NCBI RefSeq assembly: GCF_020567375.1
Contig: NZ_JAJBZM010000002.1
Span: 837,927 to 901,926 of the forward strand
Source of the DNA: Janibacter melonis
Lineage (GTDB): Bacteria; Actinomycetota; Actinomycetes; Actinomycetales; Dermatophilaceae
Reading direction: 5' to 3'
Length of the DNA stretch: 64,000 nucleotides
This document shows positions 7,930 through 16,855 of this stretch, in pieces. Positions within the stretch are counted from its first letter, which is position 1, and each line of letters starts with the position of its first letter. A program made the position numbers and the translations under genes. The notes under the pieces were generated by a model. That model had not been told where the DNA came from. It made no database searches and saw only the letters and a program-made list of their open reading frames with translations.

Positions 7930-8976
7930 ATGACGACCATGCGCGCCGTCCTCGTCACCCGCACCGGAACCCGCCCCGAGGTCACCGAGGTGCCCGACCC
8001 CGCCTGCCCGCGCGACGGCGTCGTCGTCACCGTGACGGCGACGGGCGTGTGCCGCAGCGACTGGCACGCATGGATGGGTCACGACCCGGTCGAGCTGCCC
8101 CACGTGCCCGGGCACGAGCTCGTCGGCACGATCCGAGAGGTCGGCCCCGAGGTCACCCGCTGGCAGGTGGGGGAGAGGGTCACCGCTCCCTTCGTCTGCG
8201 GCTGCGGCCGGTGCCAGTGGTGCGCGCAGGGCGACGGCCAGGTCTGCCCCGACCAGACCCAGCCCGGCTTCACCGGGTGGGGCAGCTACGCCGAGCAGGT
8301 CGCCCTGCACGCCGCCGACCACAACCTCGTCGCCGTGCCCGAGGGCGTCGGCGACGTCGAGGCCGCGGCACTGGGGTGCCGCTTCGCGACCGCCTACCGC
8401 GCCGTCGCCCAGCACGGCGGGGTCGCTCCCGGCGACGAGGTCGCTGTCCACGGCGCCGGCGGGGTGGGCCTGTCCGCGCTGCTCGTCGCGCGCGCCCTGG
8501 GCGCCCGCGTCACGGTCGTCGACGTCGCGCCGAGCGCGCTCGAGCTGGCCCGCACCCTCGGGGCCGACGCGGTCGTCGACGGGTCGGGGCGCACCCCCGA
8601 GGAGGTCGCGGCCGAGGTCGTCGCGGCGACCGGCGGTGGTGCCCATCTCTCCCTCGACGCCTACGGGTCCGTCCCCACCGCGCGGGCGAGCGTCCTCTCC
8701 CTTCGCCGCCGGGGGCGTCACGTCCAGGCCGGTCTGCTCCTCGGCGACCAGGCCGATGCCGCCCTGCCGATGGACCGGGTCGTCGGGTGGGAGCTGTCGG
8801 TGCACGGGACCCACGGCCTCGCGGCCGCGGACTACCCCGCGATGCTCGACCTCGTCGCCGACGGGATCGACCTCACCGCGCTCGTCGGGCGGGTCGTCGG
8901 CCTCGACGAGGCCCCGGACGCGCTCGTCGCGCTGGGCGCGGGCGCGCCCGCCGGCATCACCGTCGTCCGGCCGTGA
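7930..8976 (+). CDS. zinc-dependent alcohol dehydrogenase (MDR superfamily)
   Basis: This roughly 348-residue zinc-binding NAD(P)-dependent alcohol dehydrogenase interconverts alcohols and aldehydes or ketones. It shows the catalytic-zinc Cys region TGVCRSDWHAW near residue 40, the GHE motif (PHVPGHELVG), the four-Cys structural zinc lobe (GCGRCQWCAQGDGQVC), and the Rossmann motif GAGGVGLSAL near 175. A second ATG at 7939 (MRAVLV) is an equally good start. It diverges from the DUF4396 gene and shares its operator. Its 3' end overlaps the convergent beta-propeller gene by 20 bases. Confidence 0.88.
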   Translation: MTTMRAVLVTRTGTRPEVTEVPDPACPRDGVVVTVTATGVCRSDWHAWMGHDPVELPHVPGHELVGTIREVGPEVTRWQVGERVTAPFVCGCGRCQWCAQGDGQVCPDQTQPGFTGWGSYAEQVALHAADHNLVAVPEGVGDVEAAALGCRFATAYRAVAQHGGVAPGDEVAVHGAGGVGLSALLVARALGARVTVVDVAPSALELARTLGADAVVDGSGRTPEEVAAEVVAATGGGAHLSLDAYGSVPTARASVLSLRRRGRHVQAGLLLGDQADAALPMDRVVGWELSVHGTHGLAAADYPAMLDLVADGIDLTALVGRVVGLDEAPDALVALGAGAPAGITVVRP

Positions 8977-10393
8977 CCGACGACGGGCTCACCTCGCGCA
9001 CCGAGACCACCCAGGAGTGCACCGAGTCCTCGCGGTAGCGCGACCGGCGTGACGTCGTCGACCGGCCGTCGACCGACGCGCTCATCGCGACGAATCCGTC
9101 GGGCGAGACGGAGCTGCCCGGCGACAGCCCGCGGTCGGTGCTCACGACGAGCTCGCCGGTGCGGGTGTCGAGCACCTGGACCTTCGTGCGCAGGCGGTTG
9201 CCGGTGAACCACGAGCTCTCCTTCGTCTCGTAGAGGACGAGGGCCCGGCCGCGCGGCTCGTTCGTGGCGATGCGCATGCCCTCGGGCACCTCGACGGTGC
9301 CGAGGTCGCGCTCGGTGAGCGCGTCGCGGACGGCGAGGGTGTCGCCCGTGCGGGTCAGCACGAGCCGGTCGTGGCTGACCGACCCGCCGTCGGGCACCTG
9401 CTGGTCCTTGCCGACCGGGGGAGCGTCGACCGTGACGAAGGTGGACCCGTCGAGCAGGCGGACCGAGTCGCCGCACTCGACGGTGAGCACCCCGTCCTCG
9501 GAGAGACGACCCTGGGTGTCGCCCGGGTTGCCCAGCCGGGCGCCCGGGCAGGTCGTCGTCGCGACCGTGCGCCCGGTGCGCAGCGAGGTGACCTCGACGG
9601 TGTCGCCGTCGCGGCGCATCGCGCGCTCGCCCTGGACGACGACCCGGCCGGTCGTCCGGTCGGTGAGCTTCGCGACGGTCGTGCCGGTCGCGAGGTCGAG
9701 GACGTCGGTGCGGGTCTGCGAGGGGTGGATCGCGACGTAGCGCTGCTCGGGCTGGGCCATCGAGCGGTAGCCCGCGACGTCGGCCTCGCAGCCCACCTCG
9801 GTGTCGTGCGTCCAGGCGACCCGCCCGTCGTCGAGCCCCACCGCCGCGACGACGGTCCGCCCGCCCGGCGCCTCCTCGTCGAGCCGTGCCCCGTCGGTGG
9901 AGAGGCAGGTCGCGACGACGACGTGCTCGTCCGACAGCGCGACGAAGACGGCGTCCTCGCCGGCGACGAGGCGGCGGTCGCCGAAGGCGACGAGGAGATC
10001 TCGGGCGCTCGCCTCGATGCGCGTGCCGTCCTCGCTGATGATCGTGACGTCACCGCCGAGCAGCGAGATCGCCCGCCCGTCGGAGGTGATGGCGTCGGGG
10101 CTGTCGAAGGAGGGCATCGACCACTGCCGACCGGTCGGCCCGTGGACCATGAGGACGTCCGCGTCCCCCTTCGGGGAGGTGGAGAACCAGCCGCCGGGGC
10201 CCATCGTCACGAAGCGGCTCTCGCCGGACCACACGACGCCGACGGCGTCGTCGGGTCCGGTGAGGTCGTCGACCCCGGCGGCCCGCTCGGCGCGGCTCGG
10301 GCCGAGGACGCCGGCGCCGAGGAGCACGACGAGCAGGGCGACGACGGCCACCGCGACGCCGACGAGGACCCGGACCGGGCGCGCGCGGCTCAT
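8957..10393 (-). CDS. membrane-anchored beta-propeller-like protein, paralogue B
   Basis: This 478-residue protein has a short basic N-terminus and one membrane helix near residues 8-28, then a long extracytoplasmic region of repeating beta-rich blades (motifs such as LLDGSTFVTV and VLDTRTGELV) like PQQ/WD40 propellers. It is a clear paralogue of the neighbouring product encoded at 10390-11715: both have a GPGGW[FY] motif about 70 residues in and the same order of blades. The ATG at 10393 overlaps the upstream stop as ATGA. Function is unknown; a sensory or binding role at the cell surface is a guess. Confidence 0.7.
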   Translation of the reverse strand: MSRARPVRVLVGVAVAVVALLVVLLGAGVLGPSRAERAAGVDDLTGPDDAVGVVWSGESRFVTMGPGGWFSTSPKGDADVLMVHGPTGRQWSMPSFDSPDAITSDGRAISLLGGDVTIISEDGTRIEASARDLLVAFGDRRLVAGEDAVFVALSDEHVVVATCLSTDGARLDEEAPGGRTVVAAVGLDDGRVAWTHDTEVGCEADVAGYRSMAQPEQRYVAIHPSQTRTDVLDLATGTTVAKLTDRTTGRVVVQGERAMRRDGDTVEVTSLRTGRTVATTTCPGARLGNPGDTQGRLSEDGVLTVECGDSVRLLDGSTFVTVDAPPVGKDQQVPDGGSVSHDRLVLTRTGDTLAVRDALTERDLGTVEVPEGMRIATNEPRGRALVLYETKESSWFTGNRLRTKVQVLDTRTGELVVSTDRGLSPGSSVSPDGFVAMSASVDGRSTTSRRSRYREDSVHSWVVSVREVSPSSVTAGRR

Positions 10394-11715
10394 CGGGCCA
10401 CCCCGACGACCCAGTGCGTCTCGTGGTCCGCGGACTCGACGAGCGCGTAGCCGTCGGGCGTGACGTCGGCGCTGAAGTCGAGGCGCCCCGTCGCGTCGGC
10501 GACGAGGTCGCCGGTCTGCAGGTCGACGAGACGCATCGACGAGGCGTGGTCGTCGCCGACCTCGGCGAGCACGAGCAGGCGGCCACCGGGCTGGTACGCG
10601 GCGACGACGGCGTCCTCGGACTGCATCGCCACCTCCTGGTCGGGCCGTTCGCCGAGCAGGTCGCGCACGTGCAGCGTCGTGCCCTCGCGGGTCAGCGCCA
10701 GCCGGCCGCGGGCGACCTCGCGACCCTCGGAGAGGGGCTCGTTGATCCCGCCCCCGTCGTCGGGGCCCTCGACGAGCTGCTCGCCGTCCCACACCCAGGA
10801 GCGCTCCATGCACCCGGCCGAGAGCGCGCCGAGCTCGCTCACCTGCCCGTCGATGCCGATGTCGTCGCCGAGCGAGGCGACCCGGCACTCCTGCTCGTCG
10901 AGCGTACGACCGGAGCGAAGGGAGATCGCCCGCACCCGGTCGCCGACGGTGACGAGCGCGTCGTCGCCGCGCACGGCGACGTCGTGGATCTCCAGGCCAC
11001 GCCACCGCTGGGCGACGTCGCCGTCGGAGAGGTCGACGGCGAGGACCTCGTCCGGGGTCTCGACGAAGGTGTACCGCTGGGCGGGGACATGGCGCGCTTT
11101 GTAGGTGGCGACCTCGGGGTCGCAGGAGGCGGCGACCCGGGTGGCCCACGAGACGTCGCCGTCGTCGAGCGCGACGCCGGCGAGCACGGTGACGTCCTGG
11201 GCGGCGCCGTCGGACTCGTCGGTGAGGCAGCTGCGCACGACGGCGTGGGTCGCGCTCGCACCGACCAGCTCGAGCCGCTCGCCGGGCCACAGGTCCTCGC
11301 CGTAGGCCTGCGCGACGTCGCGCACGTCCGCGCGCTGAGTGCCGTCGGCGGTGCGGATCTCGACGGCGTCGCCGTCGAGCAGGAGCACCGTGCCGTCCTC
11401 GGTGAGCAGGTCAGGGGTCGCGCTGAGGCCCGACTCCATCTCGGGCACCTCCCACGACGCGTCGGTGCCCACCTGGCGCACGAGGTCCGGCGCCCCGCGC
11501 CGTCCCGACTCGTAGTACCACCCGCCGGGCCCGATCCGCACGAGGGCCTCGCTCGTCAGCGCGACCTGGCCGGTGACCTCGGTCGTGGGGTCGAGGGCGC
11601 GCCAGGCCAGGCCCGCGGTCGCCGCGACCGCGACCCCGGCGGCGAGCACGCCGGCGACGACGAAGGGGGTCTTGCTGCGCGGGGTCGTCGGGTCGGCGAT
11701 CTCGTGCGGGCTCAT
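10390..11715 (-). CDS. membrane-anchored beta-propeller-like protein, paralogue A
   Basis: This 441-residue protein has a short cytoplasmic tail, one hydrophobic helix near residues 17-37, and an extracytoplasmic beta-rich domain with the GPGGWYY motif shared with its downstream paralogue. About eight blade-like segments can be made out. The start is the ATG encoding MSPHEIADP; a GGGAGA sequence lies about nine bases upstream. The two genes are translationally coupled and probably arose by tandem duplication. I cannot assign a function. Confidence 0.7.
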   Translation of the reverse strand: MSPHEIADPTTPRSKTPFVVAGVLAAGVAVAATAGLAWRALDPTTEVTGQVALTSEALVRIGPGGWYYESGRRGAPDLVRQVGTDASWEVPEMESGLSATPDLLTEDGTVLLLDGDAVEIRTADGTQRADVRDVAQAYGEDLWPGERLELVGASATHAVVRSCLTDESDGAAQDVTVLAGVALDDGDVSWATRVAASCDPEVATYKARHVPAQRYTFVETPDEVLAVDLSDGDVAQRWRGLEIHDVAVRGDDALVTVGDRVRAISLRSGRTLDEQECRVASLGDDIGIDGQVSELGALSAGCMERSWVWDGEQLVEGPDDGGGINEPLSEGREVARGRLALTREGTTLHVRDLLGERPDQEVAMQSEDAVVAAYQPGGRLLVLAEVGDDHASSMRLVDLQTGDLVADATGRLDFSADVTPDGYALVESADHETHWVVGVAR

Positions 11716-11770
11716 GGCGACATCGTCTCCCGGCCGCCGCGGCCGTCGGTACCCCACGAAACGACGGCGA

Positions 11771-11821
11771 TTGGGACCGGGGGAATGGATCGGCTATCGT
11801 GTTAGTTGAGATTTAAACCAA
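11771..11821 (+). promoter_or_regulatory. promoter and repressor-like operator of the FMN reductase gene
   Basis: TTGGGA (11771-11776) and TATCGT (11795-11800) are separated by 18 bases and form a plausible promoter. Immediately after the -10 lies an AT-rich imperfect palindrome, TTAGTTGAGATTTAAACCAA (11802-11821), over the expected transcription start, a typical position for a MarR-type repressor. The segment is clearly poorer in GC than its surroundings. Confidence 0.55.
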
Positions 11822-11852
11822 TGCACGTAGCATCACCGAAGGAGAGCACCAC

Positions 11853-12419
11853 ATGAAGATCGGCATCATCGTCGGCTCCGTCCGCGAGGGCCGCGCGGCC
11901 CGCACCGTCGCCGAGTGGGTCCAGGCCACCGCCGACCAGCGCGAGGAGGCCACCTTCGAGATCGTCGACCTCGCCGACTTCGACCTGCCGATGCTCACCT
12001 CGCCGGTCATCCCCGGCATGGCGAACCGCCAGTACGACGACGAGCGCGTCGTGCGCTTCGGCCGGGCGATCGACCAGTACGACGGCTTCGTCTTCGTCAC
12101 CCCCGAGTACAACCACTCGATCCCCGGCGCCTTCAAGAACGCCTTCGACTCCCTCGCCCCCGAGTGGATGGGCAAGACGGTCGCCTTCGTCTCCTACGGC
12201 GCCGACGGCGGCATCCGCGCGGTCGAGCACTGGCGCTCCGTCGTCGCGAACTTCTCGATGCACGCCGTGCGTCAGCAGGTCGCGCTCAGCCTCTTCACCG
12301 AGCTCGGCCAGGACGGCCTGCAGCTCCAGGAGCGTCGCGCCGACGAGCTCGACGTCCTCGTCGACCAGCTCGTCGCCGCGACCCGCGCGCTCGTCCTGCA
12401 GGACCAGCCCGTCGCCTGA
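11853..12419 (+). CDS. NADPH-dependent FMN reductase family protein
   Basis: This 188-residue flavoprotein of the NADPH-dependent FMN reductase/flavodoxin-like fold is expected to reduce FMN, quinones or azo compounds with NAD(P)H. The N-terminal GIIVGSVREGRAARTVAEW is the phosphate-binding loop for FMN, and VFVTPEYNHSIPGAFKNAFD is the family's second signature (PEYN). AAGGAG lies seven bases before the ATG. The gene is monocistronic, with an operator-like palindrome at its promoter and two strong hairpins after it. Confidence 0.88.
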   Translation: MKIGIIVGSVREGRAARTVAEWVQATADQREEATFEIVDLADFDLPMLTSPVIPGMANRQYDDERVVRFGRAIDQYDGFVFVTPEYNHSIPGAFKNAFDSLAPEWMGKTVAFVSYGADGGIRAVEHWRSVVANFSMHAVRQQVALSLFTELGQDGLQLQERRADELDVLVDQLVAATRALVLQDQPVA

Positions 12420-12440
12420 CCGGCCCCGCCAGACCTCGAG

Positions 12441-12486
12441 CTACGGCGCGGTACTGGTCGCGATCGCGACCAGTACTGCGCCGTAG
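12441..12486. terminator. 46-base palindrome between convergent genes
   Basis: Arms 12441-12462 and 12465-12486 (starting CTACGGCGC and ending GCGCCGTAG) match at 21 of 22 positions. Lying between the FMN reductase gene (+) and the glucarate dehydratase gene (-), it is a likely two-way terminator. It is unrelated in sequence to the next hairpin. Confidence 0.75.
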
Positions 12487-12525
12487 CGCGCGGCAGAGCG
12501 TGCGCAGTGGTCGCACGGCCCGTCG

Positions 12526-12576
12526 GACGACGAAGGGGGACCCCAACCGATCCGGTCGGGGTCCCCCTTCGTCGTC
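12526..12576. terminator. strong hairpin with CGAAGGGGG in its stem
   Basis: The 24-base arms 12526-12549 and 12553-12576 are complementary at all but one position. Each arm contains the CGAAGGGGG word. It lies six bases after the stop of the glucarate dehydratase gene and is its probable terminator. Confidence 0.8.
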
Positions 12577-12581
12577 TCGGC

Positions 12582-13904
12582 TCAGCGCACGAGGGCGGGA
12601 CGCTTCGGGTCGAAGGTCCAGCCCGGCACGAGGGCCTGCATGGCGATCGCGTCGTCGCGGGCGCCGAGTGCGTGCTCCTCGTACAGGGCGTTGGCCTCGG
12701 CGAGTCGCTCGCGGTCGAGCGTCACCCCGAGCCCCGGGGCCGTCGGCACCTCGATCTGCCCGTCGCGGATCTGCAGCGGGTCGGTCGTCAGCCCCTGCCC
12801 GTCCTGCCAGATCCAGTGCGTGTCGAGCGCGGTGATCTCGCCCGGGGCGGCCGCGCCGACATGGGTGAACATCGCCAGCGACACGTCGAAGTGGTTGTTG
12901 CTGTGCGAGCCCCACGTCAGCCCGAACTCGTGGCACATCTGCGCGACGCGCACCGAGCCGGCCATCGTCCAGAAGTGCGGGTCCGCGAGGGGGATGTCCA
13001 CGGCGTTCGTCCGGATGGCGTGCGCCATCTGGCGCCAGTCCGTCGCGATCATGTTCGTCGCCGTCCGCAGACCGGTGGCCCGCTTGAACTCCGCCATGAT
13101 CTCGCGACCCGAGTAGCCCCCTTCGGCACCGCACGGGTCCTCGGCGTAGGCGAGGACGTCACCGGTGCCACCCAGCAGGCGGATCGCGTCGGCGAGCAGC
13201 CACCCGCCGTTGGGGTCGAGCGTGATCCGCGCGTCGGGGAAGCGCTCGTGCAGCGCGGTGACGGCCGCGACCTCCTCCTCGCCGGGCAGCGCGCCGCCCT
13301 TGAGCTTGAAGTCGGTGAAGCCGTACCGGGCCTGCGCGGCCTCGGCGAGACGCACGACGGCCTCGGGCGTCATCGCGACCTCGCGGCGCACCCGCTCCCA
13401 GTCGTCGGCGCCGTCCGGCTCGCGCAGGTAGGCCCCGCCCACCTCGTCGGGGTCGGCGACGTAGAAGAGGTAGCCGAGCATCGGCACGTGGGTGCGCTGC
13501 TGGCCGTCGCCGAGGAGCTCGGCGACGGGCACGCCCTGCTCCTGGCCGGAGAGGTCGAGCAGCGCGGACTCGAGCGCGGTCACCGCGTGGATCGTCGTGC
13601 GCAGGTCGAAGGTCTGCAGCCCGCGCCCACCGGAGTCCCGGTCGGCGAAGGCGGCGGCGACGTCGCGCAGCAGCGAGCGGAAACGGGCGACCGGCTGACC
13701 GACGAGCAGCTCGGAGGCGTCGAGGACGGTGCGCCGGATGGCCTCGCCACCGGGCACCTCGCCGACCCCTTCGCGACCCTGCGAGTCGGTGACGATCGCG
13801 ATGTTGCGGGTGAAGTACGGGCCGTGGCACCCGCTGAGGTTGAGCAGCGCCGAGTCGTGCCCGGCGACGGGCACGACCTCGACGCGGGCGATCGTCGTGC
13901 TCAC
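12582..13904 (-). CDS. gudD: glucarate dehydratase
   Basis: This 440-residue enolase-superfamily enzyme dehydrates D-glucarate (and L-idarate) to 5-dehydro-4-deoxy-D-glucarate. It lines up along its whole length with my memory of E. coli GudD, from the N-terminal PVAGHDSxLxNLSG through [19 protein letters not shown] to the C-terminal PGWTFDxKRPxxVR. The catalytic lysine pair is in FKLKGG near residue 205, the metal ligands are in LDPNG and AEDPCGAE, and the His base is in GSHSNNHFD near 337. The GTG start overlaps the upstream dehydrogenase stop as GTGA. It is the last gene of the kdgD-dehydrogenase-gudD operon. Confidence 0.95.
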   Translation of the reverse strand: MSTTIARVEVVPVAGHDSALLNLSGCHGPYFTRNIAIVTDSQGREGVGEVPGGEAIRRTVLDASELLVGQPVARFRSLLRDVAAAFADRDSGGRGLQTFDLRTTIHAVTALESALLDLSGQEQGVPVAELLGDGQQRTHVPMLGYLFYVADPDEVGGAYLREPDGADDWERVRREVAMTPEAVVRLAEAAQARYGFTDFKLKGGALPGEEEVAAVTALHERFPDARITLDPNGGWLLADAIRLLGGTGDVLAYAEDPCGAEGGYSGREIMAEFKRATGLRTATNMIATDWRQMAHAIRTNAVDIPLADPHFWTMAGSVRVAQMCHEFGLTWGSHSNNHFDVSLAMFTHVGAAAPGEITALDTHWIWQDGQGLTTDPLQIRDGQIEVPTAPGLGVTLDRERLAEANALYEEHALGARDDAIAMQALVPGWTFDPKRPALVR

Positions 13905-15394
13905 GCCTGCAGCTCCCCGTCGACGCGCCGCAGCAGACCCCACGGGTTGTCGTCGCGCAGCGCCTCGGGCAGCACGTCGGCCGGGACGTCCTGGTAGGCC
14001 ACCGGACGCTGGAAGCGCTCGATCGCCAGCGAGCCGACCGAGGTCGTGCGGCTGTCGGAGGTCGCGGGGAAGGGTCCGCCGTGGACCATCGCGTGCCCGA
14101 CCTCGACCCCGGTGGGCCAGCCGTTGAAGAGGATGCGTCCGACCTTGCGCTCGAGGGTCGGCAGCAGCGCGCGTGCCGCCTCGGCGTCGCCCGCGGCCGC
14201 GTGGACCGTCGCGGTGAGCTGGCCCTCGAGGTCGGCGAGCGAAGGGAGGAGGCCCTCGACCGAGTCGTAGCGGATGACGACGCCGGCGGGCCCGAAGACC
14301 TCGTCGGCGACGACGGGGGAGTCGGCGGAGGCGGCCTCGGTGAGCTGCGGCGCGGGGGCGTCGGAGCCCTCGCCGGCCGAGCCGGTCGCGAGCACGGTCA
14401 TGCCGTCGCCGGAGGACTGGCGGGCCGTGCCCTCGGCGTACGCCTGGGCGATGCCGGACGTGAGCATCTGCGTGCCGGAGGCCTGGCCGACCGCCTCGGC
14501 GGCGGCGGCCACGAAGGCGTCGCCCGCCTCGCCGCGGGGCAGGAAGAGCAGGCCGGGGTTGGTGCAGAACTGGCCCGACCCAAGGGTGAGCGAGCCGACG
14601 TAGGCCTGCGCCAGCCCGGCGACGTCGCCCTCGAGCGCCCCGGGGAGCACGACGACGGGGTTGATCGAGGACATCTCGGCGTAGACCGGGATCGGCACCT
14701 CGCGTTCGGCCGCGGCGCGCACGAGGGCGAGACCGCCGCCGCGCGAGCCGGTGAAGCCGACGGCGGTGATCCGCGGGTCGCGGACGAGCTCCTGGCCGAG
14801 CTCGATCCCGTCGCCGAGGAGGAAGGAGAAGGTGCCGGCCGGCAGACCGGCGCTCGCGACGGCACGGGAGACGGCCTTCGCGACGAGGTAGCCCGTGCGC
14901 GGGTGCGCGGGGTGGCCCTTGACGACGACCGGGCAGCCGGCGGCGAGCGCGGACGCGGTGTCGCCGCCCGCGGTCGAGAAGGCGAGCGGGAAGTTGCTCG
15001 CCCCGAAGACGGCGACCGGGCCGAGCGGGATCATCCGCTGGCGGATGTCGGCGCGCGGCAGCGGCGTGCGGTCCGGCTGAGCCGGGTCGACCCGCACGCC
15101 GAGGTGGTCACCGCGGCGCACGACGCCGGCGAACATCCGCAGCTGGCCGGTCGTGCGACCGACCTCACCGGTGATGCGGCCCTGGGGCAGGTGCGACTCC
15201 GCGACGGCGGCCTCGACGAGGGCGTCGGTGTCGGCCTCGATCTCGGCGGCCACCGCCTCGAGGAAGTCGGCGCGCTGCTGCGGGGTCGTCGCGCGGTACT
15301 GCGCGAAGGCGTCCTCGGCGGCCTGGGTGGCGGCGGCGACGTCGGCGGTGGCGCTCTCGGCGCCGGCGACGATCGAGGTGGGCTGGTCGGTCAT
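13901..15394 (-). CDS. 2,5-dioxopentanoate (2-oxoglutarate semialdehyde) dehydrogenase
   Basis: This 497-residue aldehyde dehydrogenase oxidises 2-oxoglutarate semialdehyde to 2-oxoglutarate, the last step of the glucarate/galactarate route. The NADP-type KGSADH features are present: [20 protein letters not shown] near residue 130-149, the general base Glu240 in AEMSSINP, and the nucleophile Cys277 in GQFCTNPG. It lies 11 bases after the 5-dehydro-4-deoxyglucarate dehydratase gene and overlaps the gudD start, so the three steps form one operon. Its length matches the family. Confidence 0.93.
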   Translation of the reverse strand: MTDQPTSIVAGAESATADVAAATQAAEDAFAQYRATTPQQRADFLEAVAAEIEADTDALVEAAVAESHLPQGRITGEVGRTTGQLRMFAGVVRRGDHLGVRVDPAQPDRTPLPRADIRQRMIPLGPVAVFGASNFPLAFSTAGGDTASALAAGCPVVVKGHPAHPRTGYLVAKAVSRAVASAGLPAGTFSFLLGDGIELGQELVRDPRITAVGFTGSRGGGLALVRAAAEREVPIPVYAEMSSINPVVVLPGALEGDVAGLAQAYVGSLTLGSGQFCTNPGLLFLPRGEAGDAFVAAAAEAVGQASGTQMLTSGIAQAYAEGTARQSSGDGMTVLATGSAGEGSDAPAPQLTEAASADSPVVADEVFGPAGVVIRYDSVEGLLPSLADLEGQLTATVHAAAGDAEAARALLPTLERKVGRILFNGWPTGVEVGHAMVHGGPFPATSDSRTTSVGSLAIERFQRPVAYQDVPADVLPEALRDDNPWGLLRRVDGELQA

Positions 15395-15405
15395 GTGATG
15401 TCCTC

Positions 15406-16338
15406 TCAGCGGGCGGTCTCGACGAGGCGGGTGCGCTCGACGAGGGTGGCGAGCTCGGCGCGCTCGTCCGGGCGGAGGTCGGTCAGCGGCGGGCGGACCG
15501 GGCCGGCGGGACGGCCGATGGCCTCGAGCCCGGCCTTGACGATCGAGACGGCGTACCCGGGGGTGCGGTCACGGATGTCGAGGTAGGGCAGGACGAACTC
15601 GCGCAGCCGACGGTAGACCTCGTCGGTGTCCTGGCGGCGCACGGCGTCGTAGAAGGCCACGGCCCACTCCGGCACGAAGTTGAAGAGGGCGGAGGAGTAG
15701 GTGCTCACGCCGAGCTGGAGCAGCGGCAGGGCGAAGGTCTCCGCGGTCGGCAGGCCGCCGATGTACATGAGGCGGTCGCCGACGGTGGCGTAGGTGCGCG
15801 TCATCTGCTCGACGTTGCCGATGCCGTCCTTGAAGCCGATGAGGGTCGGGTTGGCCTCGGCGAGACGGGCGACGGTCGGGGCGTGGAGCACGGCGTTGGC
15901 ACGCGAGTACACGACGACGCCCAGGCCGGTGGCCTCGCACACGCGGCTCACGTGCTCGTAGAGGCCGTCCTGGCCGGCCTCGGTGAGGTAGGGCGGCATG
16001 AGCAGGATGCCGTCGGCACCGGCGTCGGCGGCCGCGCGGGCCTGGGCGACGGCGTTGACGGTCGCGCCGGTGGCGGGCGCGAGGACCGGGGTGCGCCCGG
16101 CGACCTCGGAGACGGCGGCGCGCACGACGGCGTCGGTCTCGGCGAGGCTGAGGCTGAAGCCCTCGCCGGTGCCGCCGGCGGCGAAGAGACCGGCGACGGG
16201 GTGCTCGGCGAGCCAGGCGAGGTGCTGGCGGTACGCGTCGAGGTCGAGCTCGAGGTCGGGGGTGAAGTGCGTGACCGGGAAGGAGAGCAGTCCGCTCTTG
16301 AGCTGCTCGGCCAGGTCTGCGGGGCTGTAGGCGGTCAC
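15406..16338 (-). CDS. kdgD: 5-dehydro-4-deoxyglucarate dehydratase
   Basis: This 310-residue TIM-barrel enzyme of the DHDPS/NAL family decarboxylates and dehydrates 5-dehydro-4-deoxy-D-glucarate to 2-oxoglutarate semialdehyde. The catalytic Tyr144 is in VVVYSRAN and the Schiff-base Lys170 in [17 protein letters not shown] near residue 55 is the substrate loop. The start is GTG at 16338 with AAGGA seven bases upstream. It is the first gene of the operon, and its promoter region (16381-16417) shares a 37-base block with that of the tctC gene at 28862. Confidence 0.94.
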   Translation of the reverse strand: MTAYSPADLAEQLKSGLLSFPVTHFTPDLELDLDAYRQHLAWLAEHPVAGLFAAGGTGEGFSLSLAETDAVVRAAVSEVAGRTPVLAPATGATVNAVAQARAAADAGADGILLMPPYLTEAGQDGLYEHVSRVCEATGLGVVVYSRANAVLHAPTVARLAEANPTLIGFKDGIGNVEQMTRTYATVGDRLMYIGGLPTAETFALPLLQLGVSTYSSALFNFVPEWAVAFYDAVRRQDTDEVYRRLREFVLPYLDIRDRTPGYAVSIVKAGLEAIGRPAGPVRPPLTDLRPDERAELATLVERTRLVETAR

Positions 16339-16380
16339 GCTGTCGTCCTTGTCGTCGTACCGGTGGGGGGTTCGTCGGTC

Positions 16381-16417
16381 ACGCTAGGAGGGGTGGACGA
16401 TGCCTGTCCAAGCCCAA
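16381..16417 (-). promoter_or_regulatory. kdgD operon promoter with block shared with the tctC promoter
   Basis: Read on the minus strand, this segment begins TTGGGCTTGGAC and ends CCCCTCCTAGCGT. It matches 28790-28826 at 31 of 37 positions. TTGGAC (16406-16411) and TAGCGT (16381-16386), 19 bases apart, may be the -35 and -10. The conservation of the spacer suggests a bound regulator, possibly the LysR protein encoded at 26145-27107. Confidence 0.7.
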
Positions 16418-16486
16418 AGATGTATCCCGCAATACCCCCCGGGCATCGCTGTCGCGCGACGACGACGCCCGGGGAGCGCGCGGACG

Positions 16487-16855
16487 TCAGCGCCGCGGTG
16501 CGACCTCGGGCTTGACGGCGACGACCGGGCAGCCCGCCTCCAGCAGGAGGCGCTGGGCCGTGCTGCCGAGGAAGAGCTTGCCCACGGGGGACCGGCGGCG
16601 CAGGCCGATGACGAGCATCTGGGTGTCGTCCTCGTAGGAGCGGTCGAGCAGCTCGGTCTCGGCCTGCCGGTCGTCACCGACCTCGACGACCTCGGCCTCG
16701 GCCCCGGCGGCGGCGAGGGCGTCGTCGGCCTCGGCCCGCTCGGCTGCGGGGACGACGAGGACGAGCTCGCTGCCGTGGGCCCGCCCGTGCGAGACGGCCT
16801 CGGCGAGGGCGGCGCGGCCCGCCTCGGTGGCGCGGTAGCCGACGACGACCTTCAT
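16487..16855 (-). CDS. UspA-type universal stress protein
   Basis: This is a 122-residue single-domain Usp protein. The C-terminal ATP-binding pattern appears as MLVIGLRRRSPVGKLFLGS followed by AQRLLLEAGCPVVAVK, matching G2xG9G(S/T). It is closely related at this end to a second Usp protein encoded at 32103-32498, beside the TctABC genes. The ATG overlaps the stop of the hydroxyacid dehydrogenase gene (ATGA), so the two are coupled. Its position in a sugar-acid catabolic region suggests a local rather than general stress role, but this is inference. Confidence 0.85.
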   Translation of the reverse strand: MKVVVGYRATEAGRAALAEAVSHGRAHGSELVLVVPAAERAEADDALAAAGAEAEVVEVGDDRQAETELLDRSYEDDTQMLVIGLRRRSPVGKLFLGSTAQRLLLEAGCPVVAVKPEVAPRR

